DNA of 64,000 bases from Sneathiella aquimaris (GCF_026409565.1 NZ_CP112881.1:682001-746000); one strand, 5' to 3'; counted from the first letter of the stretch, positions 18,101 to 27,083 are shown. Notes: generated from the letters alone by a model not told the origin. Program-made: numbers and translations.

Positions 18101-19762
18101 TTAAAATGGCAAAAGGTTAAGTTTTTCAAGATAAACCCAAACGCGATAAAACAGTACGTCTAAAGGTTTGTACAAAACATGTATGGCGGCCAAGACACCA
18201 AGTCCCATCAATGTGGGAACCAGCAGGACCATGCCATATCGATATCGTTTTTTCTGAACGTCCCGATGGGTCTGAATATAAGGGATTGAAACCAGAGGAG
18301 GGCGCTTTAACAGCGTCTCCAATTCAGACGCTGTTCTTATTCGCTTGTCTACCAGTTCGACCAATAGTGCTGTACCAATCCCGCTCGCGATTGCCAAGAA
18401 GCCGCCGATACCAAATATCTTTAGTCTATCAGGCCAAACGGGCTCAGTCGGTGTAACTGGAGGTTCTAAAAGGATAAAACGCTCAGCCTTTTTTTCTTCT
18501 TCCAGGTTTTGGGCGAGTTGGGCTTTGCCTTGTTTCGCCTGAAGCTCGGTATATTTTTCAAAGATTTCGCGGTGATTACGAGCGAGCGTGATGAGCTCTC
18601 TTTCCACTTCAGGGGTTTTCAGAACGCGTTCTTCTATTTCCGATGCTTTGGCTCTTAATTCCGCCAAGTCCTTTTCAAATTTTTGAATACTTGCTGTGTT
18701 ACTTGATATCCGAATTTGTAGTCTGTCCAGCAACCGCTGAATTTTGGGATTCGTGGATTTAGCAGTTTTTCGATCTATGTCATTGTCTTCTTGACTGGCG
18801 GAGAGTTCATCTTCAAGTTTCTTTTCAAGCATCCCAATCCGACGTTTCAGTGCTTTAATATCCGGATGTGCGTCGGTCAATTTTACCGACGCTGTTGTAA
18901 GAGCATCCTTAAGAAGATTTAGTTCTTTTTCTGTGTCGCTGACGACTGATTGTGAGTCAGCTGAGGGGTCTTCTCCCGCTTCAGCGCTCGCCATTTCAAC
19001 GTCCAGATATCGGCGCTCTTCTCTCAAATTGATCAATTGTTGTTCTAAAGCTTTGATTTCAGCTTGAATTCTTTCCAGACGACTAAGGCGCAGATTCAGG
19101 TGCTCTGGTAAATTATCTCTATGTAATTGCTTGTAGTTTGAGATGGCGGCTTCAGCGATTATCATTTGCTCTTTTAGTTTCTGAGCCTCTTGTTCCAGGA
19201 ATTCTGTAGTTTCACTTGCTCTTTCCGTGCGGGTTTTAACGTTTTCGCTCAGAAATAATGTTACCAGTTCGTTTGCGACTTTTGTGGCGGTTTGAGGATT
19301 CTCATGCTGAAAAGAGAGACGGAAGGCAATGGTTGTTGCTCCTCGTCGTCCTTGACCATTTTCAGCGGTTATGACGTCAACACTAACCAAGCGTTGCATT
19401 TCCTCAATTAATTTGGTGACCGATAGCCTTTTCCGCTCTTCAGCAAAAACATTATATTTGTCAACAATTCTGAGTAAGTTTGTACGTGTCATAACCCGTT
19501 GTTTTATTACGGTGATGCGCTGATTAGGATCTGACGTAACAGTAGATTGAACAAACTCGACGGGAATCTGTTGAGACTCGACAAGGACCGTGGCATAGGA
19601 TTCGTACCTTGGTGGCAGTAGAAAGGCGATTGCCACAACGATGCTTCCTGCAATTACCACAGGGATTAGAAAGTAAAAGAAGCGACGCTTTGCAATTGCT
19701 AGAATTTGGTTTAGATCTAGCGGAGAAGCTTGTTCTTCTTGATCGTAAGTATCAGTTGTCAT
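18101..19762 (-). CDS. Wzz-like chain-length determinant (PEP-CTERM system)
   Basis: About 553 residues from ATG 19762 (MTTDTYDQEEQ); the frame extends 25 codons upstream but that part looks untranslated. The protein has an N-terminal transmembrane helix (FFYFLIPVVIAGSIVVAIAF), a Wzz domain (RYESYATVLVESQQIPVEFV), a very long periplasmic coiled-coil region (~200-410, rich in Glu, Leu, Lys), the P-rich motif LEPPVTPTEPVWPDRLKI and the second transmembrane helix (FGIGGFLAIASGIGTALLVE). An extra hydrophobic C-terminal helix (GMVLLVPTLMGLGVLAAIHV) follows. This matches the PEP-CTERM-type chain-length determinant, which controls EPS polymer size with the kinase encoded next. No strong ribosome site is visible. 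Confidence 0.87.
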   Translation of the reverse strand: MTTDTYDQEEQASPLDLNQILAIAKRRFFYFLIPVVIAGSIVVAIAFLLPPRYESYATVLVESQQIPVEFVQSTVTSDPNQRITVIKQRVMTRTNLLRIVDKYNVFAEERKRLSVTKLIEEMQRLVSVDVITAENGQGRRGATTIAFRLSFQHENPQTATKVANELVTLFLSENVKTRTERASETTEFLEQEAQKLKEQMIIAEAAISNYKQLHRDNLPEHLNLRLSRLERIQAEIKALEQQLINLREERRYLDVEMASAEAGEDPSADSQSVVSDTEKELNLLKDALTTASVKLTDAHPDIKALKRRIGMLEKKLEDELSASQEDNDIDRKTAKSTNPKIQRLLDRLQIRISSNTASIQKFEKDLAELRAKASEIEERVLKTPEVERELITLARNHREIFEKYTELQAKQGKAQLAQNLEEEKKAERFILLEPPVTPTEPVWPDRLKIFGIGGFLAIASGIGTALLVELVDKRIRTASELETLLKRPPLVSIPYIQTHRDVQKKRYRYGMVLLVPTLMGLGVLAAIHVLYKPLDVLFYRVWVYLEKLNLLPF

Positions 19763-20004
19763 GCCTGATTTTCTAACTGTTATTAATGGTTGTTTTTTTG
19801 AAGCACTCAATGTTTCGATATAGCGTCTATAACGCAATCAATAACCAAAACAAAACGACTATCAGCCTAATGACCCCACATAAAATAACTTTATGAATAA
19901 TCAGAGTTTTTAGCCGAAAACGAATAAACGTAATAACGCACAATACACGTTCTCAAATTAAACCCGCAATAGTAAAGAAAAAGTGCACAATCAGGCTGAA
20001 AAAT
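19763..20004. other. Gene-free gap upstream of chain-length gene
   Basis: Together with the terminator this forms a 318-base gap between the cargo gene stop and the chain-length start. It is AT-rich with several A-runs and should contain the promoter of the minus-strand Wzz-kinase-exosortase operon. I could not settle on convincing -35/-10 boxes, and I see no RNA gene. Confidence 0.4.
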
Positions 20005-20032
20005 AAAAGGCCTCGAAAAATCGAGGCCTTTT
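20005..20032 (-). terminator. Intrinsic terminator after the sorting-signal protein gene
   Basis: Perfect 12-bp stem AAAAGGCCTCGA / TCGAGGCCTTTT around an AAAA loop. On the minus strand it is followed by TTTTATTT, giving a textbook terminator about 50 bases past the stop of the cargo gene at 20081. It separates that gene from the Wzz operon downstream. Confidence 0.88.
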
Positions 20033-20080
20033 ATTCGAACCATTGTAGGTTTTCAGTTTAAGAGAAGGTTTTCCTCTCTC

Positions 20081-20710
20081 TTAAGATTGTTTTCTTCTGC
20101 GGCCAATCCACCCAAGTCCTGCAAGGGCAGCACCAAATAGCAGGAGGGCAGGTGGGAGCGGAACGGCACTCACAGTGATCGCTTCAAGATAGAATTGAGT
20201 GTCCACGTATGAAAACTCAAAAACTGTACCTGTCAGACCTGCGAACAAGCCCCAGTCGGCAGGATCAAGAGACATGCCACCCAGGATTGGGGAGCCATCG
20301 ATTGTGAGGGCAAGGACGCCACCGACGAGACCGGCTGTACCGTGAACACTGTCAGCAAAGGCGATTGAATCGATCGTTACGATTTTATTGAATGTGAGTT
20401 CCAAAGTTTCGTCTGTCGTTACATTGTCGTCACTTGAATCAACACATTGAAGGGTTCCTGTTAGCCCTGTACTGCAGACGCCCATTCCGGCGCTTCCGGA
20501 ATCCAAATATGCATAGGCTGGTGCGCCTGATAAATAACCTCTTGCTTCAACTGTGACACCACCATCACTGTGAATCAAAGGTTGTCCGCCCATCTCGCCT
20601 GGAGGGGCATCAGCGATTGCGGCATAGTCAAATGTGGCAGCATTGGCCATTCCAATGCTAAATAAGCCGGCGAACGTACTTATGAGTGTTAATCTTAAAA
20701 ATTTTTTCAT
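20081..20710 (-). CDS. Secreted protein with VPLPPA-type (PEP-CTERM-like) sorting signal
   Basis: A 209-residue secreted protein. It has a signal peptide ending GMANA-ATFDY and a C-terminal tripartite sorting tail: VPLPPA (183-188), a hydrophobic helix (LLLFGAALAGLGWIG) and a basic end RRRKQS. The tail is the VPLPA-CTERM variant of PEP-CTERM. The body is small and beta-rich with two Cys residues (79 and 89) near each other, similar to many PEP-CTERM cargo proteins of unknown function. It is the only exosortase substrate in the window and sits between the Wzz operon and the WcaJ-like gene, with its own terminator and a 400-base upstream region, so it is an independent transcript. ATG 20710 is a clear start. 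Confidence 0.88.
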   Translation of the reverse strand: MKKFLRLTLISTFAGLFSIGMANAATFDYAAIADAPPGEMGGQPLIHSDGGVTVEARGYLSGAPAYAYLDSGSAGMGVCSTGLTGTLQCVDSSDDNVTTDETLELTFNKIVTIDSIAFADSVHGTAGLVGGVLALTIDGSPILGGMSLDPADWGLFAGLTGTVFEFSYVDTQFYLEAITVSAVPLPPALLLFGAALAGLGWIGRRRKQS

Positions 20711-20747
20711 TCTGCTTACTCCTGCTCAGTCTTGTGATTGAATTAAT

Positions 20748-20762
20748 CCTGCACAATGCAGG
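20748..20762. promoter_or_regulatory. Inverted repeat CCTGCA-CAA-TGCAGG upstream of cargo gene
   Basis: Six-base perfect arms with a three-base spacer, centred about 45 bases upstream of the cargo gene ATG. The size suits a dimeric repressor or activator site overlapping the promoter or leader. No matching second copy was noticed. Confidence 0.35.
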
Positions 20763-20856
20763 AAGTCATTCACTGGTTGGTGCAGGCCTTCTGTTGAGCT
20801 GCTTTTGTATCCTGGGGAGTGGCATCAGTTGTCTTAAATTTTTTGGCCCCTCACCA

Positions 20857-20876
20857 AACCGATGTAATATTCGGTT
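20857..20876. promoter_or_regulatory. Inverted repeat AACCGA-N8-TCGGTT upstream of cargo gene
   Basis: Six-base arms with an eight-base AT-rich spacer, about 155 bases before the cargo gene start. It could be an operator in the upstream region or a chance palindrome. Confidence 0.25.
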
Positions 20877-21111
20877 CTATTAATTTACGCCTATAGAGGG
20901 CGTCCGCCCAGCAAAAACGTTAATAAGAAGTAAATAAATAGCTAAATTTGTCTGTGAAATCGGGCTGTTAAGGTTAATTTTCTCTTTTTTTCACCGAAAG
21001 TTAAAAAATATAATCGCCAAGCGAGTGAAGACGGTGTGAATGGCAACTAAAATTGTCGAAAAAAGAATCAATTTGTTGATAATCTAGTCGATAGACCCGT
21101 TTTTCTTATGC

Positions 21112-22566
21112 TTAATACGCATTTTTATTAATAAACCCAACGAAGGCAGTCATTATCAAGATCTGGACATCAAACAGTAAAGACCAATGCTCACAATAGT
21201 AGGTATCGTGTTCTACGCGCGCTTCCATTTTTTCCAGGGTATCGGTTTCACCACGCAACCCGTTTACTTGTGCCCAACCTGTAATACCGGGTTTAACTTT
21301 GTGGCGGGTAAAGTAACCATCAATAAGAACCGAATATTCTTCATTGTGATCGATCGCATGAGGGCGGGGGCCTACCAGAGACATTGTGCCAAGAAAGACG
21401 TTCAATAATTGGGGTAACTCATCCAGACTGGTTCGCCGGATAAAACGACCCACCTTGGTAATGCGAGGATCATTTTTGGTGGCCTGTTGTGTAACGTCCG
21501 GTGTTTGTTCTTCTACATACATAGAGCGAAATTTATAAATTTCGAATATCTGATTGTTGTAGCCGTATCGTTTTTGTTTAAACAACACCGGACCTTTGCT
21601 TTCCAGTTTTATGGCAACGGCGATGCAAATAAGGACTGGCATGAAGATTAACAGGAGAAGACTGCTCAAAATTCGGTCTTCAAGCCATTTCAGGACGCTT
21701 CCCCAACCAGAGACGGGAGAGTCAATCACTTCAATCATCGGTATATTGCCAAAATGAGCAGGGGACGGTTTGTTGGGAAAACGAAACCCGACCAAATCTG
21801 AAACCAGGTGAACATGGCAGGGAAGCTCACGCAATTGTTGTACGATACCTACCTGCCGATCATCCGCATTCCACGGGAGGGCAACAATAACATCATCCAC
21901 GTCCTGCTGGCGGACGAGTTTTTTCAGATCCTTCATGTTTCCTGAAATAGTATATCCCTCGCCCAGATCACCTGTTCTGGTTTGTCGGTCGTCGAAAACT
22001 CCGATAATCCTGTAAAAATTATGCTGGCCTTGACTTAGTTGTTTGATCAACCGTGAAGCCTGTTCACCGGACCCAAAAATAACAACATTGCGGTTAAAGC
22101 GACCGTGCTGGACATTCGAAGAAAGAATGAACGCTGCCAAGAGGCGATAGGCAAAGACGAAAGAGAAGGCCATAGCGGTGAAGCTATAAAGCCAGATGCG
22201 AGAGTAGCTATCAGAAATCCTGAGCGTAAAAGCTATTGCGAGAAGAAGAAGGAAAACCGTCAAACAAGTCACGCCAAGCTTGGAGGCATTTCTAAAAGGG
22301 TTCAAAAGGGCGGCAAAAGAATAAATCCCTGCAAAACGGCCAACAAAAAAATAGGCAAGGCCGATAAACGCAATAGCAAACGAATAGATCTCTCTCATAT
22401 AAAGAGGATTTCCAACAATCCACTTATACGCGAGGGCGCCTGCGAGGATCAAAAAGAAGATATCCAGAAAACTGAACAATCCACTTAAGACCGGTGCTGA
22501 AACAGGATAGCCTGCTACAGGAGCGTCATATTTGTTAGTTGCTGCAAGTTTTTCTGGTCTATTCAT
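21112..22566 (-). CDS. Undecaprenyl-phosphate sugar-1-phosphate transferase (WcaJ-like)
   Basis: A 484-residue polyprenol-phosphate glycosyl-phosphotransferase that starts EPS synthesis by placing the first sugar-phosphate on undecaprenyl phosphate. Four to five N-terminal membrane helices (~25-160) are followed by a CoA-binding-like Rossmann domain ([19 protein letters not shown] ... [10 protein letters not shown]), another hydrophobic hairpin ([20 protein letters not shown]) and the catalytic PssY/WbaP-type domain with [33 protein letters not shown] and [10 protein letters not shown]. This layout is typical of WcaJ. ATG 22566 is the clear start. It faces away from the VanZ gene and lies upstream of the cargo gene. 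The sugar is likely glucose or galactose, by family only. Confidence 0.9.
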   Translation of the reverse strand: MNRPEKLAATNKYDAPVAGYPVSAPVLSGLFSFLDIFFLILAGALAYKWIVGNPLYMREIYSFAIAFIGLAYFFVGRFAGIYSFAALLNPFRNASKLGVTCLTVFLLLLAIAFTLRISDSYSRIWLYSFTAMAFSFVFAYRLLAAFILSSNVQHGRFNRNVVIFGSGEQASRLIKQLSQGQHNFYRIIGVFDDRQTRTGDLGEGYTISGNMKDLKKLVRQQDVDDVIVALPWNADDRQVGIVQQLRELPCHVHLVSDLVGFRFPNKPSPAHFGNIPMIEVIDSPVSGWGSVLKWLEDRILSSLLLLIFMPVLICIAVAIKLESKGPVLFKQKRYGYNNQIFEIYKFRSMYVEEQTPDVTQQATKNDPRITKVGRFIRRTSLDELPQLLNVFLGTMSLVGPRPHAIDHNEEYSVLIDGYFTRHKVKPGITGWAQVNGLRGETDTLEKMEARVEHDTYYCEHWSLLFDVQILIMTAFVGFINKNAY

Positions 22567-22771
22567 TTCTGGCCGTATTCTTCGCTCATTTACACAATCG
22601 GTAGATCACGGAGGTCCGCTCATTCGCATCTTGGACAAAAGAATGATGCTTCCCCCTATATGTACCGGTATAAGAAGCCTAACCAAATTATATGCACTAA
22701 CGGTTAACGATGATAAGAAATGTGTGGCAATGTCACAACAGGTATTCAGGAACGGACTCGGATATACACCT

Positions 22772-23131
22772 ATGAAAATCACTGGCTTCATTTGTTGGTG
22801 CGGATTGGCCCTGACGATTATTATTGGATCCTTGATCCCGGTGCAGGCCGTTGAACAGGTTCCTTCCATTTTATCCGACAAAGTTCAGCATTTTATTGGT
22901 TATGCGGTGTTATCCATTGCGGCCGTCAGTGCGGGCAGAGCATGGCAACAAAAAGGAATGATGATTTTCCTGTCCTTTCTTATGGGGATCGCCATTGAAT
23001 TCATACAGCCAATGACCGGCCGGTATTTTGAGACAGGTGATATTATTGCAAACAGTGTCGGCCTGGTGGCTGGTGTCTTAATATTTTTTCTGTCCTCCAG
23101 TGCGCTGGACCACTGGGCCCGAAAAGCATAG
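22772..23131 (+). CDS. VanZ-family membrane protein
   Basis: About 119 residues from ATG 22772. Four hydrophobic segments and the VanZ-like motifs LSDKVQHFIGYAVLSIAA and YFETGDIIANSVGLVAG are visible. Upstream in-frame ATGs exist (for example 22730), and no start has a good ribosome site; this one gives the normal family length. VanZ-like proteins are small envelope proteins of unclear function and recur beside exosortase/EPS loci. Divergent from the WcaJ-like gene, about 205 bases away. Confidence 0.72.
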   Translation: MKITGFICWCGLALTIIIGSLIPVQAVEQVPSILSDKVQHFIGYAVLSIAAVSAGRAWQQKGMMIFLSFLMGIAIEFIQPMTGRYFETGDIIANSVGLVAGVLIFFLSSSALDHWARKA

Positions 23132-23160
23132 CCTTGCATGATATTACAATCGTTTAAGTT

Positions 23161-23181
23161 GATTTAATATTGAATTAAATC
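23161..23181. promoter_or_regulatory. AT-rich palindrome GATTTAAT-N5-ATTAAATC
   Basis: Perfect eight-base arms with a five-base spacer (ATTGA), 53 bases before the AsmA-like gene start and 29 bases after the VanZ stop. The symmetry suits binding of a homodimeric regulator; it lacks the GC content and T-run of a terminator. Confidence 0.4.
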
Positions 23182-23234
23182 CCTCAATCTCCACATCGTG
23201 ACAATCAATGATGTTAAAGGGAGTGAGAAGGCAG

Positions 23235-23876
23235 ATGAATTCAAAAAAATGGTTGGTTTTATCGGGCAGTGCCGTTCTGGGCATTTCTATGTTGATCGCC
23301 GGTGCGTTTTACGCAAACGAAGTGGTGACCCAAGAGCTACAGGAGAGCGTGGCTAAAACGGGCGGCGGGGCCTCGGGTAGTGCCGTTTCAATCCGCGAGA
23401 CCTCATTGAATATTGCGAAGGGGGTCGGGATAATTGAGGGGTTTGTTTTGCAAACCTCGGCCAACACGCCCCTTTTTGAAGTCGAAAAAGTGACATTTCA
23501 ATATGATCCGCTCAGTGTTTTGTCCGGCCCACTGATTATCAAGTCATTGGATATAGGCCCCTACAAAATGTTTGTTGAGAGCAATGGAAAGAAACTCAGC
23601 ACATCAGCATTGGTTTCAACAGCCGTTGCCTATGTGGCATCTGCTGGGAAAATGCCAAGCGGGCGCAAGTTGATTGTCAATAAGGTTTCGATTGCCAAAG
23701 GCAGTACAACGCTTCAAATGACATTGTTTGGTAAAAGGACACTGCGTCGCGGAACCGTTCCTGAAATACGGATGGCTGCGCTGGGAAATAAGACCAATCC
23801 CCTTTCCGCAGCGGACTTCGCTGGAATCCTGATAAAAGAAGTATCCAAGCGAGTGGTAAAAAATACTGTAAAATAG
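23235..23876 (+). CDS. Small AsmA-like secreted/anchored protein
   Basis: About 213 residues from ATG 23235, placed after GAAGGCAG; two upstream ATGs at 23208/23211 have no ribosome site. A single N-terminal hydrophobic segment (WLVLSGSAVLGISMLIAGAF) serves as signal anchor, followed by a periplasmic beta-rich part with the AsmA-type pattern ... LFEVEKVTFQYDPLSVLSGP then LIIKSLDIGPYKMFVE. It resembles the N-terminal repeat of AsmA/DUF748 proteins, which act in outer-membrane lipid homeostasis, but is far shorter than those. No enzymatic motif. The palindrome at 23161 may control it. Function unknown. Confidence 0.6.
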   Translation: MNSKKWLVLSGSAVLGISMLIAGAFYANEVVTQELQESVAKTGGGASGSAVSIRETSLNIAKGVGIIEGFVLQTSANTPLFEVEKVTFQYDPLSVLSGPLIIKSLDIGPYKMFVESNGKKLSTSALVSTAVAYVASAGKMPSGRKLIVNKVSIAKGSTTLQMTLFGKRTLRRGTVPEIRMAALGNKTNPLSAADFAGILIKEVSKRVVKNTVK

Positions 23877-23997
23877 GATTTAATCCGTCCAGATTACCCT
23901 ACGGTCAATATTTTGAGGCAATATGGTGAGACTTGTCTTGCTCTCCCCTGCAGGGACGACTAAATGTAGGGGAGTTCTTATCAAGCAAGGTAGAAAT

Positions 23998-24282
23998 ATG
24001 GCTTCAGTCGTCACTCTCGTAAGCACGATTATACAGATATTTATCTGGCTCCTTATCGCCAATGCGATTTTAAGCTGGCTTGTTGCATTCAACGTTGTAA
24101 ATGCCCGCAATCAGTTTGTCGCAACTGTCGGCGAATTCCTCTATAAAATAACAGAGCCTGTTTTGCGCCCCATCCGCAGGGTAATTCCAGCGTTCGGCGG
24201 TATTGATATTTCTACGATTGTGCTGATTTTGCTGCTCTTTTTTCTGCAGAATCTGATGTATGAGTTTTTTGTCTACGGTTGA
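23998..24282 (+). CDS. yggT: YggT-family membrane protein
   Basis: A 94-residue membrane protein from ATG 23998 (AAGG six to seven bases upstream). Two hydrophobic stretches flank the family motif TEPVLRPIRRVIPAFGGIDIS, which is diagnostic of YggT/YlmG proteins. These proteins are linked to cell-envelope and osmotic functions; none has a proven activity. The downstream DUF167 gene overlaps its 3' end by 23 bases, a pairing conserved in many proteobacteria. Confidence 0.85.
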   Translation: MASVVTLVSTIIQIFIWLLIANAILSWLVAFNVVNARNQFVATVGEFLYKITEPVLRPIRRVIPAFGGIDISTIVLILLLFFLQNLMYEFFVYG

Positions 24283-24601
24283 TGAAAAAGCATGGTTCCG
24301 TCATGCCGATGGGCTGAATTTGCGCGTCCGGTTAACCCCGAGCGCTTCCGCCAATCGAATGCAGGGGGTCGAAAAGTCCGGAGATGGACTGACGCGAGCA
24401 AAAGTAGCTGTGACAGTTGTTCCTGAAAAAGGAAAGGCTAACAAAGCTCTCATTAAAATCTTGAGTAAACATCTGGGCGTAGCACAGCGTGACATCGACT
24501 TGGTGTCCGGGGCAACTGACAGAAACAAAACACTTCTTCTTAAAGGCGATGCGGACAGCCTGGAGAAGACATTGAAGCGATTGTTCGCACCCGTTCAATG
24601 A
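24260..24601 (+). CDS. yggU: DUF167 (YggU-family) protein
   Basis: A 113-residue cytoplasmic protein starting inside the yggT gene. The motifs [38 protein letters not shown] and [17 protein letters not shown] are the hallmarks of DUF167/YggU. No biochemical role is established. It is translated from a frame that overlaps yggT, so the two are coupled; folD follows after 13 bases. Confidence 0.88.
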   Translation: MSFLSTVDEKAWFRHADGLNLRVRLTPSASANRMQGVEKSGDGLTRAKVAVTVVPEKGKANKALIKILSKHLGVAQRDIDLVSGATDRNKTLLLKGDADSLEKTLKRLFAPVQ

Positions 24602-24614
24602 AAGAAACAGGACT

Positions 24615-25499
24615 ATGACGGCCGAAATCATTGATGGCAAATTATTTGCCGAAAAAGTACGGGCGAAGGTCGCTCGACAAACCGAATATCTGAAAGCGAA
24701 TGCGGGATTGACGCCTGGTCTGGCGGTCGTTCTTGTGGGCGAAGATCCGGCAAGTCATGTCTACGTTCGCAACAAAAACAAAGCGACGATTGAAGCCGGC
24801 ATGAAATCTGAAGAAATTCGGCTACCGGACACGACTTCTCAGGATGAGGTTCTGACTGTGGTCAATCGTCTGAATGATGACCCTGCCATTCACGGTATTC
24901 TGGTGCAATTACCTTTACCGGATCAAGTGGACGAAACAGCTGTTCTGGACGCCATAGATCCCGAAAAAGACGTGGATGGATTTCATGTGATCAATACAGG
25001 GCGTCAGGCCGTCGGATTGCCGGCTATGGTTCCCTGTACGCCGCTTGGCTGCATCATGATGTTGAAAGATCGATTGGGTGACCTCTCGGGGCTAAATGCC
25101 GTTGTTGTGGGCCGCTCTAATATCGTCGGCAAGCCTATGGCCAGTTTATTGCTGGCAGAAAACTGTACGGTTACAATTGCCCATTCGCGAACCCGAAACC
25201 TGGAAGAGGTCTGCCGAGGCGCAGATATCCTGGTTGCCGCCGTGGGGCGTCCGAAAATGATCCAAGGCAATTGGGTTAAGCCCGGTGCCACAGTCATCGA
25301 TGTTGGTATTAATAGAATCGCAAAAGACGATGGTAAAACCCGACTTGTGGGGGATGTGGATTTTGATGCCGCGAAAGAAGTGGCTGGCGCGATTACACCA
25401 GTCCCCGGTGGGGTTGGTCCCATGACGATCGCCTGCTTATTGGCAAATACGATTACGGCTGCCTGCCGGATCGCAAATGTCGATGTCCCTGAAGTGTAA
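24615..25499 (+). CDS. folD: Methylenetetrahydrofolate dehydrogenase/cyclohydrolase FolD
   Basis: A 294-residue bifunctional enzyme interconverting 5,10-methylene-THF, methenyl-THF and 10-formyl-THF, feeding purine and fMet-tRNA synthesis. Visible signatures are YVRNKNKA with the catalytic Lys, [19 protein letters not shown], the NADP-binding [14 protein letters not shown] and [11 protein letters not shown]. Full family length, clean ATG start after AGGACT. It closes a short YggT-DUF167-FolD run and is followed 11 bases later by a small membrane protein. Confidence 0.97.
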   Translation: MTAEIIDGKLFAEKVRAKVARQTEYLKANAGLTPGLAVVLVGEDPASHVYVRNKNKATIEAGMKSEEIRLPDTTSQDEVLTVVNRLNDDPAIHGILVQLPLPDQVDETAVLDAIDPEKDVDGFHVINTGRQAVGLPAMVPCTPLGCIMMLKDRLGDLSGLNAVVVGRSNIVGKPMASLLLAENCTVTIAHSRTRNLEEVCRGADILVAAVGRPKMIQGNWVKPGATVIDVGINRIAKDDGKTRLVGDVDFDAAKEVAGAITPVPGGVGPMTIACLLANTITAACRIANVDVPEV

Positions 25500-25510
25500 A
25501 GGGGATACAG

Positions 25511-25813
25511 GTGCGCTTTAGTCCTGAATTAATCGCCCAATTTTCCAAATCAGTTGGATTGGGAGCATTGACCGGGATTGTTTTGGCAATTGTCTTTATT
25601 GCAATGCCGGGGGCGGCGATCCTTTTTGTTGTGGGTGTCTTTAACCTGTCCTGGGATTTAAGCTGGTTTCCTGACGCCATCACCGTTTTAGTGTTCGGCG
25701 CGCTTGCAGGCGGTTGCTTTGCAGGCATTCTTTTTATCAAGGACCGCTACATTCCATATGTGGAAGAAGTGCAGGATTTCGAAGAGGACCCGGATGATCC
25801 TTTTGGACGCTAA
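25511..25813 (+). CDS. Small hypothetical membrane protein
   Basis: A 100-residue protein from GTG 25511 (GGGGATACAG just upstream). Two clear membrane helices (TGIVLAIVFIAMPGAAILFVV and ITVLVFGALAGGCFAGILFI) and an acidic tail EEVQDFEEDPDDPFGR. I do not recognise a family. It is probably co-transcribed with folD and ends at a shared terminator. Confidence 0.6.
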   Translation: MRFSPELIAQFSKSVGLGALTGIVLAIVFIAMPGAAILFVVGVFNLSWDLSWFPDAITVLVFGALAGGCFAGILFIKDRYIPYVEEVQDFEEDPDDPFGR

Positions 25814-25826
25814 AGCAAGATATAAA

Positions 25827-25854
25827 AAAGGCGGCTGAAATATCAGCCGCCTTT
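25827..25854. terminator. Bidirectional terminator between folD operon and argG
   Basis: Perfect 12-bp stem AAAGGCGGCTGA / TCAGCCGCCTTT with an AATA loop, followed by ATTTTT on the plus strand and by TTTT on the minus strand. It lies between the convergent small membrane protein gene and argG and can serve both. Confidence 0.9.
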
Positions 25855-25874
25855 ATTTTTAATCGCTGGCAGGA

Positions 25875-27083
25875 TCAGCCTTTTTGCCGATGGAGCAAAC
25901 GCAGGCGCAAGGCATTCAGTTTAATAAAGCCTTCTGCATCCCGCTGATCATAAACGGTGTCTTCTTCAAACGTGACATGTTCCATGGAGTAAAGAGAGTA
26001 TTTACTCTTTCTTCCAACAACACTGACGCGCCCTTTAAAGAGTTTAAGGCGAACCACACCACTTACTTTTTCCTGGCTCTTATCGATCAAAGCCTGAAGC
26101 ATTTCCCGCTCTGGAGAGAACCAAAGCCCATTATAGATCAATTCGGCATAGCGCGGCATGATGTCATCTTTCAGATGCATGGCGCCGCGGTCCAGTGTGA
26201 TTTGTTCGATACCGCGATGGGCTTCGAGCATAATGGTCCCGCCGGGCGTTTCATAGATACCGCGAGATTTCATGCCAACAAACCGGCCCTCAACAAGGTC
26301 AAGGCGTCCAATGCCGTTGTCACCCGCAAGTTTATTCAAGGCTGTCAGCAAAGTCGCCGGGCTAAGGCGCTTTCCGTCCAGGCCAACCGGATCGCCTTTT
26401 TCATATTCAATTTCGATATAAGTCGGCGTGTCTGGCGCGTCTTCAGGAGCAACTGTCCGAGTGTAGACATATTCAGCGGCTTCTTCCCATGGATCTTCCA
26501 GTGCTTTTCCTTCAGCAGAAATATGCAGCAGGTTGGCATCAACCGAGAAAGGAGCTTCGCCGCGTTTGTCTTTTGGAATAGGGATCTGGTTCTTTTCAGC
26601 AAAGTCAATCAGCTTGGTTCTGGAATTCAAGTCCCATTCACGCCAAGGAGAAATTACTTTGATATCCGGGTTCAGGGCATAATATCCCAATTCGAAGCGA
26701 ACCTGATCATTGCCTTTTCCTGTGGCGCCATGCGCAACGGCATCCGCACCAACTTCCCGGGCAATTTCGATCTGGCGTTTTGAAATCAGGGGGCGGGCGA
26801 TTGACGTGCCGAGCAGATACTGACCTTCATAGACAGCGTTGGCACGGAACATAGGAAAAACGAAGTCACGGACAAATTCTTCTCGAAGATCATCGATAAA
26901 GATGTCTTTGATACCAAGAAGCTCGGCTTTCTGGCGGGCAGGTTCAAGTTCTTCACCCTGCCCCAGATCGGCAGTAAAAGTAACAACTTCACAGTTATAA
27001 GTTGTCTGTAACCATTTCAGGATTACAGAGGTGTCCAGGCCTCCAGAATAGGCCAATACGACTTTCTTGATGTCTTGTGACAT
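25875..27083 (-). CDS. argG: Argininosuccinate synthase
   Basis: A 402-residue enzyme joining citrulline and aspartate with ATP to form argininosuccinate, the penultimate step of arginine synthesis. The N-terminal P-loop [16 protein letters not shown], the citrulline/aspartate-binding region [19 protein letters not shown] and the later ISPWREWDL are all present. Start ATG 27083 is supported by GAAGG eight bases upstream; the longer frame to 27161 is not needed. The gene stands alone between two terminators. Confidence 0.97.
   Translation of the reverse strand: MSQDIKKVVLAYSGGLDTSVILKWLQTTYNCEVVTFTADLGQGEELEPARQKAELLGIKDIFIDDLREEFVRDFVFPMFRANAVYEGQYLLGTSIARPLISKRQIEIAREVGADAVAHGATGKGNDQVRFELGYYALNPDIKVISPWREWDLNSRTKLIDFAEKNQIPIPKDKRGEAPFSVDANLLHISAEGKALEDPWEEAAEYVYTRTVAPEDAPDTPTYIEIEYEKGDPVGLDGKRLSPATLLTALNKLAGDNGIGRLDLVEGRFVGMKSRGIYETPGGTIMLEAHRGIEQITLDRGAMHLKDDIMPRYAELIYNGLWFSPEREMLQALIDKSQEKVSGVVRLKLFKGRVSVVGRKSKYSLYSMEHVTFEEDTVYDQRDAEGFIKLNALRLRLLHRQKG

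Larger units (their letters stand above)
20711..21111. other. 401-base regulatory gap upstream of the cargo gene
   Basis: No credible gene. It holds two small inverted repeats (listed separately), several T/A runs and the downstream end of the WcaJ-like transcript. A short plus-strand frame inside it lacks any family signal. I looked for a sigma-54 -24/-12 element (TGGCAC-N5-TTGC), as used by PrsK/PrsR-controlled PEP-CTERM genes, and found no good match. Confidence 0.5.

Noticed and set aside
20686-20883. 65-codon plus-strand frame in the cargo-gene upstream region
   Set aside because: Starts inside the cargo gene on the other strand, no ribosome site, hydrophobic by chance.
22105-22488. Lys/Arg-rich open frame opposite the WcaJ-like gene
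   Set aside because: Complement of a transmembrane region; composition artefact.
25884-26783. 300-codon open frame antisense to argG
   Set aside because: Lies entirely opposite a strongly conserved gene, has no family signal or ribosome site, and reflects codon bias of argG.
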